The translations under genes and the position numbers were made by a program. From a virus, in the IMG/VR virus record IMGVR_UViG_3300046777_002013, positions 1 to 20,542 of that record: 20,542 bases of DNA. One strand, written 5' to 3'. The notes under the pieces are model-generated. The model was not told the DNA's origin and searched no databases. It saw only the letters and a list, made by a program, of their open reading frames with translations. Shown here piece by piece: positions 1 to 6,802 of this stretch. How positions within the stretch are numbered: position 1 is the first letter of the stretch; each line of letters opens with the position of its first letter.

Positions 1-1631
1 TAGATGGTTATCTCAAGGGTATCATTACAGGAGTAAATACATCATCAACTGGCGATAGCACAATTACTGTAAAGATTGTTTCTAGAGTATCTGCTGGCGG
101 AACTGAAACAAAGATTGATTATTCAGAATTCTCAAACAATGCTTCTTTTACAACTAGCAGCGCAGTTCGTTTCGTAGATGCAGTAGGAATTGCATCTGGA
201 TTCTCTGCAACTTCAGCATACACTCCATCAAGCGTTAATGATTGGTACAAGAGTCAAACATTAGGATTACAAAATTCAACTGTTTTCTGGAGTTCAATTG
301 CACCAAAACCAACAACTAATGCATATTCACTTTCCAGAAATGGTAAGAATGATGGATTGCATGTAGTTGTTGTAGATGATTTAGGAACTGTTACCGGTGT
401 TCAAGGAACTATTCTTGAGAAGCATCTTGGACTTTCAAAAGCATTAGATGCAGTTTCTAACGTAAATTCACCAACCAAGATTTTCTATAAGAACTATCTT
501 GCAACTAATTCAGCATATCTATACGCAGGAAGAAATCCTTCACTTGCCGCAGATTCATTCAGAGGTCTAGCACCAGTAGCAACTGGATTCGGAACATCAT
601 TCACACCAGTAACAGTTGGTGCTGGCGTATGGAATCAAAATGCACAGGGAGTAACATTCTCAGGAATCGGAGCTACTACATTTAGTCTTGGTGGTGGTGT
701 TGACTATTCAAGCAATGGTGGAATGAGTGCAACTCTTGGAAATCTTTCCTCCGCATATGAGTTGTTCTCCAATAAAAATGAAATTCAAGTTGATTTCCTA
801 ATCTATGGTCCAAGTTTGGGTGAAGAAGTTGAGTCTCAAGCTAAAGCAAATAAACTCATTTCTATTGCTGAGTCTAGAAAGGATTGTATTGCTTGCATTT
901 CTCCACATAAGAGTGGAATTGTAAATATCACAAATACAACCACACAGACTAACAATGTTATTAGATTCTTCAGTTCACTAAGTTCCTCTTCATTTGCCGT
1001 ATTTGATAGTGGATACAAGTTTACTTACGATAGATTTAATGATACCTTCGTCTATCTCCCATGCAATGCTGATGTTGCAGGATTGATGGTTAGAACTGGT
1101 GTTGAATCATTCCCATGGTTCTCACCTGCAGGACAACAAAGAGGTGGTATTAATAATGCCATCAAACTAGCATACAATCCAAATAAAGCTCAGAGAGATT
1201 CTCTCTACGAGGCAAGAATTAATCCAATAATCAACCAACCAGGTTCAGGAACAATTCTATTCGGTGATAAAACTGCATTGGGTTATGCTTCAGCATTTGA
1301 TAGAATTAATGTTAGAAGACTCTTTATCCTTATCGAACAAGCACTGGAAGCAGCTGCTCAAGATCAACTCTTTGAACTAAATGATGAAACTACAAGAGAT
1401 GCTTTCGTAAGTATCGTAGACCCATACTTGAGAGATATTCAGGCTAAGAGAGGTCTTTATGATTATAGAGTAATTTGTGATGAAACAAATAACACACCAG
1501 ATATTATTGATAATAATGAGTTTAGAGCTGACATCTTCTTACAACCAGTTAAGTCTATTAATTACATCACTTTAACATTTGTTGCTACCAGAACTGGTGT
1601 TTCTTTTGAAGAAATTACTGGATTAGCCTAA
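1..1631 (+). CDS. 18: Tail sheath protein gp18 (5' partial)
   Basis: This is the contractile tail sheath subunit, which stacks around the tail tube and contracts to drive the tube through the host envelope. The reading frame is open from base 3, so 542 C-terminal residues are visible and the start lies before the window. T4 gp18 has 659 residues, so roughly the N-terminal fifth or more is missing. The C-terminal end carries a sheath-family signature: a 'PVKSINYITLTFVATRTG' stretch about 25 residues from the end, very like the 'INFITLNFVAARTG' end of T4 gp18. The middle of the visible part (about 160-250) is Gly/Ser/Thr-rich, as expected for variable surface domains of a sheath protein. It is followed after 34 bases by the tail tube gene, the usual order in T4-like phages. 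Arginine is almost always AGA here. The identification is secure. Confidence 0.93.
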   Translation, partial: DGYLKGIITGVNTSSTGDSTITVKIVSRVSAGGTETKIDYSEFSNNASFTTSSAVRFVDAVGIASGFSATSAYTPSSVNDWYKSQTLGLQNSTVFWSSIAPKPTTNAYSLSRNGKNDGLHVVVVDDLGTVTGVQGTILEKHLGLSKALDAVSNVNSPTKIFYKNYLATNSAYLYAGRNPSLAADSFRGLAPVATGFGTSFTPVTVGAGVWNQNAQGVTFSGIGATTFSLGGGVDYSSNGGMSATLGNLSSAYELFSNKNEIQVDFLIYGPSLGEEVESQAKANKLISIAESRKDCIACISPHKSGIVNITNTTTQTNNVIRFFSSLSSSSFAVFDSGYKFTYDRFNDTFVYLPCNADVAGLMVRTGVESFPWFSPAGQQRGGINNAIKLAYNPNKAQRDSLYEARINPIINQPGSGTILFGDKTALGYASAFDRINVRRLFILIEQALEAAAQDQLFELNDETTRDAFVSIVDPYLRDIQAKRGLYDYRVICDETNNTPDIIDNNEFRADIFLQPVKSINYITLTFVATRTGVSFEEITGLA

Positions 1632-1637
1632 TTTACC

Positions 1638-1645
1638 AATAAATA
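1638..1645 (+). promoter_or_regulatory. Late promoter box before gene 19
   Basis: AATAAATA matches the T4 late consensus TATAAATA in seven of eight positions. It lies between the gp18 stop and a strong ribosome binding site AAGGAGG (1651-1657), eight bases before the gp19 ATG. The leader from such a promoter would be only about 15 bases. The box is also common by chance in AT-rich DNA, but intergenic placement favours it. Confidence 0.55.
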
Positions 1646-1665
1646 ATACCAAGGAGGACTAACAA

Positions 1666-2235
1666 ATGGCAGACGTAAGACTTGTTGACATTAAGTCAAG
1701 ACTAACTGGTGGAGGCGCTCGCCCTAATCTATTTGAAATTTCCATTCCTTCATTACCAGCAGGAATTAGAGGATGGGACAATAGAAAATTTAAAGTTCTT
1801 TGTAAAGCAGGTGGACTTCCAGCATCTAATGTTGGTGTAATTGAAGTTCCATTCAGAGGCAGAACTTTTAAGGTTGCTGGCGACAGAACCTTTGATACTT
1901 GGACAGTAACAGTAATTAATGATGATGACTTTAGTTTGAGAAAACCTTTTGAAGAGTGGATGCAACTAGTAGCACAGTATGGTGATGGTTCTGGTGCTAA
2001 AAACCCAAACACTTATATGAAAGAAGCAACTGTTACTCAACTGAGAAGAAGAGCTTCTGCAGTTGGAAATAACAGAGCATTTAATACTGGTTTGCAAGAC
2101 GGTAGGAAGTACATGTTTAAGGACATTTTTCCAACCAATGTTTCTCAAATTGACCTATCATATGACAGCACAGATACTATCGAAGAATTCACCGTAGAAT
2201 TCCAAGTAAATTACTGGTATCCTATTAGTGGCTAA
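1666..2235 (+). CDS. 19: Tail tube protein gp19
   Basis: This is the tail tube subunit, whose hexameric rings form the channel through which DNA passes during infection. It has 189 residues, against 163 for T4 gp19. The sequence has the beta-rich make-up of the family and ends in a conserved-looking strand segment (EFTVEFQVNYWYPISG). The ATG is well supported by AAGGAGG eight bases upstream, the best ribosome binding site in this part of the window, which fits a protein needed in many copies. The gene sits between sheath and portal as in T4. Arginine use is extreme: 13 of 14 codons are AGA or AGG and only one is CGC. The call rests on position, size and overall sequence character. Confidence 0.9.
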   Translation: MADVRLVDIKSRLTGGGARPNLFEISIPSLPAGIRGWDNRKFKVLCKAGGLPASNVGVIEVPFRGRTFKVAGDRTFDTWTVTVINDDDFSLRKPFEEWMQLVAQYGDGSGAKNPNTYMKEATVTQLRRRASAVGNNRAFNTGLQDGRKYMFKDIFPTNVSQIDLSYDSTDTIEEFTVEFQVNYWYPISG

Positions 2236-2238
2236 ATA
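2232..2238 (+). promoter_or_regulatory. Late promoter box before gene 20
   Basis: CTAAATA overlaps the TAA stop codon of gene 19 and lies 24 bases before the portal ATG. This is a variant of the late box; the same CTAAATA occurs after the gp23 terminator at 9506, which supports both sites. Confidence 0.45.
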
Positions 2239-2262
2239 TTAAAAAGACGTTTCAATTTAATA

Positions 2263-3942
2263 ATGGCAAGATTATTTGGTTTTTCAATAGAGGATAACGA
2301 TCAATCATCACCCAATATAGTATCACCCGTTCCTCCTAATAAGGAGGACGGGTCTGATTTTTATCTAACTAGTGGATTTTTCGGTTCTTATGTAGATATT
2401 GAAGGTGTATATAGAACCGAATTTGATTTGATAAAAAGATATCGTGAAATGGCACTTCATCCAGAGTGTGATAGTGCCATTGAAGATATTGTTAATGAAG
2501 CAATTGTAAGCGATACTAATGATAGTCCCGTACAAATTGATTTAGATAATCTAAATGCAAGTGATGGCATTAAAAAGAAAATTAGAGAAGAATTTAGGTA
2601 CATCTTAGAACTTTTAGATTTTGATAAAAAATGCCATGAAATTTATAGAAATTGGTATGTTGATGGAAGACTTTATTATCATAAATTAATTGACATTAAA
2701 AATCCTCAGGAAGGAATTCAAGAATTAAGATATATTGACGCAATGAAAATGCGTTATGTGCGTCAACAAAAAAAATCAGAAAAAGATAAGTATAGATTGG
2801 CGAATGTTAATAATGACAATCCAATGGAATATGAGTTTCCACAAATTGAAGAGTATTTTGTCTATAATCCAAAAATGTCTTGGCCGACGACAAATCCATC
2901 TTCTTTAGGTGGAACGGCTGGAATTAAGTTTACTAAAGATTCTATCACATACTGTACTTCGGGTCTTGTAGATAGAAACAAGGGTTCAACACTTTCATAC
3001 CTACACAAAGCAATTAAATCACTCAATCAACTTAGAATGATTGAGGATTCTCTTGTAATTTATAGATTGTCTCGTGCCCCAGAACGTAGAATTTTCTATA
3101 TTGATGTAGGAAATCTACCAAAAGTAAAAGCAGAGCAATATCTCCGTGATGTTATGATGAGATATCGTAATAAACTTGTTTATGATGCAAGCACAGGAGA
3201 AATTCGTGACGATAAAAAGTTCATGAGTATGCTAGAAGATTTCTGGCTTCCAAGAAGAGAAGGTGGAAGAGGAACAGAAATTTCAACTCTACCTGGAGGT
3301 CAAAATCTTGGAGAAATTACAGATATTGAATATTTTAAGAAAAAGTTATATCGCTCATTAAATGTACCACCATCAAGAATGGAAGGAGATGGTGGATTCA
3401 ATCTAGGTCGTTCTTCAGAGATTCTTCGTGATGAAGTAAAGTTCAGCAAATTTGTAGGAAGATTGAGGAAAAGATTTTCTGCAATGTTTAGTGATATGCT
3501 AAGAACACAATTGATTCTAAAAAATATTATTACTCCTGAAGATTGGGAAATTATGAATGAACATATTCAATATGATTTCCTATATGACAATCATTTTGCT
3601 GAACTTAAGGAAGCGGAACTTTTAGGCGAAAGACTAAACATGGTTCAAGCAGCAGAACCTTATGTTGGTAGATATTTTTCTCAAGACTATATTCGCAGAA
3701 AAGTTCTTCGCCAGACTGATCAAGAAATCCTGGAAGAAGATAGACTCATTAAAAAAGAAATCGAAAAGGGATTAATTCCAGACCCAAATCAACCAGTTGA
3801 CCAACAAACCGGTTTACCTTTAGACCAAAATGCTCAGATGGATTTAGGACAACCAGTAATGGAACCAAATCTTGACTCACAAGCAAACGATGTTGTTGCA
3901 AGTGGAAAACCAGCAGAAATGCCTAAAGGAGGGATTATATAA
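2263..3942 (+). CDS. 20: Portal vertex protein gp20
   Basis: This is the portal protein: twelve copies form the ring at one capsid vertex that nucleates prohead assembly, admits DNA driven by the terminase and joins the neck. It has 559 residues (T4 gp20: 524). The sequence looks like the T4-type portal family (Pfam Gp20): an N-terminal ring region including 'EMALHPECDSAIEDIVNEA', a central 'LSYLHKAIKSLNQLRMIEDSL' helical region, 'RAPERRIFYIDVGNLPK' and 'LNVPPSRMEGDGGFNLGRSSE'. The C-terminal 50 residues are Pro/Gln/Asp-rich and probably disordered. No clear ribosome binding site precedes the ATG. A strong hairpin lies within codons about 21-31 (see 2325-2353). The stop codon overlaps a perfect late box for the next gene. 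Confidence 0.96.
   Translation: MARLFGFSIEDNDQSSPNIVSPVPPNKEDGSDFYLTSGFFGSYVDIEGVYRTEFDLIKRYREMALHPECDSAIEDIVNEAIVSDTNDSPVQIDLDNLNASDGIKKKIREEFRYILELLDFDKKCHEIYRNWYVDGRLYYHKLIDIKNPQEGIQELRYIDAMKMRYVRQQKKSEKDKYRLANVNNDNPMEYEFPQIEEYFVYNPKMSWPTTNPSSLGGTAGIKFTKDSITYCTSGLVDRNKGSTLSYLHKAIKSLNQLRMIEDSLVIYRLSRAPERRIFYIDVGNLPKVKAEQYLRDVMMRYRNKLVYDASTGEIRDDKKFMSMLEDFWLPRREGGRGTEISTLPGGQNLGEITDIEYFKKKLYRSLNVPPSRMEGDGGFNLGRSSEILRDEVKFSKFVGRLRKRFSAMFSDMLRTQLILKNIITPEDWEIMNEHIQYDFLYDNHFAELKEAELLGERLNMVQAAEPYVGRYFSQDYIRRKVLRQTDQEILEEDRLIKKEIEKGLIPDPNQPVDQQTGLPLDQNAQMDLGQPVMEPNLDSQANDVVASGKPAEMPKGGII
2325..2353 (+). promoter_or_regulatory. Strong RNA hairpin inside the start of gene 20
   Basis: Twelve base pairs form between 2325-2337 and 2342-2353 (ACCCG, one bulged T at 2330, then TCCTCCT pairing with AGGAGGA and CGGGT), with an AATA loop. 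A run of five T follows about five bases downstream (ctgattttt). The right arm contains an AAGGAGG sequence that has no start codon nearby. It could be an attenuator or ribosome-slowing element between the abundant tube protein and the rare portal protein. The pairing is seen directly; its function is inferred. Confidence 0.55.
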
Positions 3943-3945
3943 ATA
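3938..3945 (+). promoter_or_regulatory. Late promoter box before the gp67-like gene
   Basis: TATAAATA is a perfect match to the T4 late promoter. It overlaps the gene 20 stop codon (TAA 3940-3942) and lies 28 bases before the small core-protein ATG at 3974. It probably drives the prohead core genes independently of the portal. Confidence 0.65.
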
Positions 3946-3973
3946 TAATCAGTTATCACAATGATTAATTAAA

Positions 3974-4144
3974 ATGGAAGAACTTGTTGATATGATTGTT
4001 TCAGACGAATCACCATCTCAGATTAGCGATAAAATTAAAGAATTATTGTTTGCAAAATCAGCAGAAAAAATTGATGCATTTAGACCAGAGGTTGCTGCAT
4101 CTTTATTTGGTAATGATGAAGAAGAAGTAACTGAAGAGGAATAA
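3974..4144 (+). CDS. 67: Small acidic prohead core protein, gp67-like
   Basis: This 56-residue ORF starts at ATG 3974 and ends with TAA at 4142-4144. It encodes an acidic protein: Glu/Asp are scattered throughout and the tail is EEEVTEEE. T4 gp67 (80 residues) is a small acidic component of the prohead core that gp21 degrades during maturation. The position directly after the portal gene and before the gp68-position gene is exactly that of gene 67 in T4. No recognisable domain is visible, so the name rests on size, acidity, position and the perfect late box upstream. The next gene starts two bases after its stop, suggesting translational coupling. Confidence 0.7.
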   Translation: MEELVDMIVSDESPSQISDKIKELLFAKSAEKIDAFRPEVAASLFGNDEEEVTEEE

Positions 4145-4145
4145 A

Positions 4146-4463
4146 ATGAAATCATACAAGCAATTTATATCGGAATCGGTTAATATTGCTGGAGATTTTA
4201 CAGGAAATCTTTATATTAATTCTCAACCAGAACCACAACAACAAGTTGGCGAGGAATATGTAGCTGACATGGTTTGGAACGGGAGTTTGTATAGACTAGA
4301 ATTGGTATCTAAAAATGGAGTTCCATCTAAACAAGAATTAGGTGAACAGTTGCAAACTGACTATCCAGGTGCAATTATTCACCAAATTTATCCCGCGATG
4401 GAAAAAAATTTAAATATTAAAAACGCAAAAAGATATCATCCATCAAAATTAGAATGGATTTAA
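4146..4463 (+). CDS. Probable internal/prohead core protein with capsid targeting sequence (gene 68 position)
   Basis: This 105-residue protein is not a family I can name. Its first ten residues, MKSYKQFISE, closely match the capsid targeting sequence of the T4 internal proteins (MKTYQEFIAE), which directs proteins into the prohead core and is removed by gp21 after the glutamate. Here I-S-E at residues 8-10 fits the gp21 cleavage pattern (L/I-x-E). The remainder (11-105) would be the packaged mature part; it has a Gln-rich stretch near residues 28-34 and a basic C-terminal half (KNLNIKNAKRYHPSK). The gene sits where T4 has gene 68, two bases after the gp67-like gene and six before the next one. 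It may be the cyanophage counterpart of gp68 or a separate internal protein delivered with the DNA. The targeting motif is seen; the packaging role is inferred. Confidence 0.65.
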   Translation: MKSYKQFISESVNIAGDFTGNLYINSQPEPQQQVGEEYVADMVWNGSLYRLELVSKNGVPSKQELGEQLQTDYPGAIIHQIYPAMEKNLNIKNAKRYHPSKLEWI

Positions 4464-4469
4464 TTTAAT

Positions 4470-5783
4470 ATGGCACAGTGGAATATAACTACACAAGATT
4501 ATTTAAATCAAGAACGATCCCTCTTTGAAGTTTTTGGTGCTGCAACTAAAGATGGAAAAATTGTAGATAATTACAATAGATTTCCAGTAAGTGTAAATCC
4601 AGATGCTTTTGGAAGAACTAGAACATCTCAACCACTTACATTATTTGATTCATCTCACAGATATAGAGACAATAATCTTTGGGAGAGTTTGATTGTAGGA
4701 ACTGGTTCTACTGTTGGTTTTGTAACAACTCAAGGATTAGTCAATATTGGAATTGGAACTACAAGTGGTGATTCAGTTATTAGAGAAACAACAAAAACTT
4801 TCTCATATCAACCAGGAAAATCTTTACTTGTGTTGAATACTTTTATTCCAGAAACACCAAAAACAAACTTAAGGCAGAGAGTTGGATATTTCGGTGCTGA
4901 TAATGGTATGTATTTTGAAATTAATGGCACAACACCTTATTTTGTAGAAAGGAGTTTATCCACTGGAACTGAAACTGCAATAGCACAATCAAATTGGAAT
5001 ATTGATAAGTTAGATGGAACTGGAGTTTCTGGTATTACATTAGACCTCACCAAAGCACAAATTCTTTGGATGGATATTGAATGGTTGGGACTTGGTACAG
5101 TAAGAATGGGATTTGTGATTGATGGGAAGTTTATTCATGCACATTCATTTCATCACGCAAATCTAATTCAATCAACTTACATTACAACAGCATCTCTTCC
5201 TTTAAGATATGAGATTGCTAATACTGGAATTACTACAAGCAGTAGCATTCTAAAACAAGTTTGCTCTACTGTTATTTCTGAAGGTGGGTATGAATTGCGT
5301 GGATTACAACAAGCAGTAAATACACCAATTACAGCACCAGTAGATTTACCAACTCCTGCTGGAACTTATTATCCTGTCATTTCCATTCGCCTCAAATCCT
5401 CTCCAAACAGATTAGATGCGATTGTAATTCTGACCGCACTTTCATTAATGGGAACTGGAAATGGACCACAATACAATTGGCAGATGAGAGCATCAGCAAC
5501 TACAAGTGGTGGAACTTGGGTGAGTGCTGGTCCCGATAGTGCTGTGGAATATAAGATTGATGGAGGAACTGTAAGTGGTGGAAGAATATTAGCATCTGGT
5601 TTCTTCGCATCAGCAAATCAATCTTCTTCAACAGTTGATATTCTAAAAGAAGCACTGTTTAAGTTTCAGTTGGAAAGAAATGGGTTGACTGGAACTCCTT
5701 ATGAATTAACACTTGTATGTGCATCTGATACTGCAGGTGCTGATGTTTTTGCTTCATTGGACTGGGAAGAGATTAGTAGGTAA
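4470..5783 (+). CDS. Presumptive virion surface protein, beta-rich, conserved in marine phages
   Basis: This 437-residue protein lies between the prohead core genes and the protease. I recognise its general style from marine phage structural proteins. The N-terminal part (1-60) has 'NRFPVSVNPDAFGRTRTSQP'. The centre (about 125-260) has 'RVGYFGADNGMYFEINGTTP', 'SNWNIDKLDGTG', 'ILWMDIEWLGLGTVRMGFVI' and 'LPLRYEIANTG', a pattern suggesting a carbohydrate-binding-like jelly roll. The C-terminal third (about 290-437) looks like a second beta-rich domain ending 'FASLDWEEISR'. No signal peptide, membrane segment or catalytic motif is seen. The start follows the previous stop by six bases with no ribosome binding site. 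Late expression as a capsid or fibre-like component is inferred from position. Arginine is nearly all AGA, unlike gp21 and gp23. The exact function is unknown. Confidence 0.6.
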   Translation: MAQWNITTQDYLNQERSLFEVFGAATKDGKIVDNYNRFPVSVNPDAFGRTRTSQPLTLFDSSHRYRDNNLWESLIVGTGSTVGFVTTQGLVNIGIGTTSGDSVIRETTKTFSYQPGKSLLVLNTFIPETPKTNLRQRVGYFGADNGMYFEINGTTPYFVERSLSTGTETAIAQSNWNIDKLDGTGVSGITLDLTKAQILWMDIEWLGLGTVRMGFVIDGKFIHAHSFHHANLIQSTYITTASLPLRYEIANTGITTSSSILKQVCSTVISEGGYELRGLQQAVNTPITAPVDLPTPAGTYYPVISIRLKSSPNRLDAIVILTALSLMGTGNGPQYNWQMRASATTSGGTWVSAGPDSAVEYKIDGGTVSGGRILASGFFASANQSSSTVDILKEALFKFQLERNGLTGTPYELTLVCASDTAGADVFASLDWEEISR

Positions 5784-5793
5784 TTGAGTATTT

Positions 5794-5801
5794 TATAAAT
5801 A
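5794..5801 (+). promoter_or_regulatory. Late promoter box before the 88-residue gene
   Basis: TATAAATA is a perfect late consensus in the 40-base gap after the 437-residue gene, 22 bases before the ATG at 5824. It probably serves both the small gene and gp21, which has no box of its own. Confidence 0.65.
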
Positions 5802-5823
5802 ACTAATATTAATCTTTCATAAA

Positions 5824-6090
5824 ATGCAAAGAACAAAGATATTTGAATCTGAAGTAAATACAGGTACAACTGCAGGAACTGCATCTAGCATAACTAATGC
5901 TACATGTGTGAGATTACATAATAACACTTCTGGTATTGTTACTGTTGGTGTTTCTACAGTAGTAGGTGCAGCAACTACTAATTTCTTTTCAATGCCTGCA
6001 AACTCAGTTGAATTTTTAGAAAAATATCCAACTGATGTTATCTGGTCATCTTCAGCAATCAAAGCAGCAAAAGTAGGTTTTACTAACTAA
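5824..6090 (+). CDS. Small beta-rich presumptive virion protein
   Basis: This protein has 88 residues with no recognised motif. Its composition is Thr, Ser, Val and Ala-rich with alternating hydrophobic and polar residues, for example 'GIVTVGVSTVVGAATTNFF' and 'SVEFLEKYPTDVIW', pointing to a compact beta sandwich. There is no signal peptide or membrane segment. It has its own perfect late promoter and lies five bases before the protease gene, so it is most likely a late structural protein such as a capsid decoration or accessory head protein. The 'VRLHNNTSG...VGVSTVVGAATTNFF' style resembles small proteins I have seen in cyanophage structural clusters, but I cannot name the family. It may be functionally linked to the preceding 437-residue gene. 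Confidence 0.6.
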   Translation: MQRTKIFESEVNTGTTAGTASSITNATCVRLHNNTSGIVTVGVSTVVGAATTNFFSMPANSVEFLEKYPTDVIWSSSAIKAAKVGFTN

Positions 6091-6095
6091 GAACA

Positions 6096-6746
6096 ATGAA
6101 ACTCATCACCGAAGAAATTGAATCAGTAGAAGTTATTACCGAAGAAAAAAACGGTACAAAAACTCTCTACATTCAAGGACCATTTTTACAAACAGAAGTC
6201 GTAAACAGGAACGGTAGAATGTACCGTATGCCTGTTATGGAACGTGAAGTGAAGAGATACACTGAGCAATATGTGAATAAAGGTCGTGCTCTTGGTGAAC
6301 TTGGTCATCCAGATGGACCAACAGTAAATCTTGATAGAGTTTCTCACAAAATCGTAGAACTTCGCCGTGAAGGAAATAATTTTCTAGGTAAGGCACAAAT
6401 TCTTTCAACCCCAATGGGAAAAATTGCAGAGTCACTTCTTAAAGAAGGGGTAACTCTTGGCGTTTCTTCTCGTGGTATTGGTTCAGTGAGACCAACTAAA
6501 GAAGGTTACACTGAAGTTGGTGAAGACTTTATGCTCGCCACTGCTGCTGATATTGTTGCAGATCCTTCTGCACCTGACGCATTTGTTCAGGGAATTATGG
6601 AAGGTAAAGAATGGGTATGGGATGGCGGAATGCTAAGAGAAAAGGTAGCAGAAAATACAAAACGCAGAATAAATACCCTAGTTGATGAAGGTATTCTAGA
6701 AGAATACAAATTGTCACTTTTCAATGAGTTTTTAAAATCATTGTAA
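6096..6746 (+). CDS. 21: Prohead core protease gp21
   Basis: This is the maturation serine protease of T4-like heads. It is incorporated in the prohead core, is activated by self-cleavage, and trims gp23 and the core proteins after L/I-x-E motifs before DNA packaging. It has 216 residues (T4: 212). The His of 'ALGELGHP' (H71) and the Ser of 'GVSSRGIGS' (S124/S125) match the corresponding T4 stretches 'ALGELNHP' and 'GVSSRGLGS' and are the expected catalytic residues; 'TAADIVADPSAPDAFV' (149-164) is the conserved C-terminal part of the domain. The N-terminal 'MKLITEE' contains I-T-E, a possible self-cleavage site. It starts five bases after the previous gene and is followed by a gap with late promoter boxes. 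Arginine codons are mainly CGT. Confidence 0.95.
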   Translation: MKLITEEIESVEVITEEKNGTKTLYIQGPFLQTEVVNRNGRMYRMPVMEREVKRYTEQYVNKGRALGELGHPDGPTVNLDRVSHKIVELRREGNNFLGKAQILSTPMGKIAESLLKEGVTLGVSSRGIGSVRPTKEGYTEVGEDFMLATAADIVADPSAPDAFVQGIMEGKEWVWDGGMLREKVAENTKRRINTLVDEGILEEYKLSLFNEFLKSL

Positions 6747-6756
6747 TTTAATAAAT

Positions 6757-6768
6757 TATAAATAAATA
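6757..6768 (+). promoter_or_regulatory. Tandem overlapping late promoter boxes before gene 22
   Basis: TATAAATA (6757-6764, perfect) overlaps AATAAATA (6761-6768). They lie about 35-46 bases before the gp22 ATG. A 7-base inverted repeat (TTATAAA 6756-6762 and TTTATAA 6772-6778) surrounds them. This is the nearest late promoter upstream of gp23 as well, because no box is visible in the 22/23 gap. Confidence 0.7.
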
Positions 6769-6802
6769 TAGTTTATAACTAAAGGTTAAACGGAGAGTTC
6801 AA

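Noticed and set aside
6668-6675. AATAAATA inside gene 21 as a late promoter
   Set aside because: It lies within coding sequence and could occur by chance in AT-rich DNA; better boxes lie about 90 bases downstream before gene 22.
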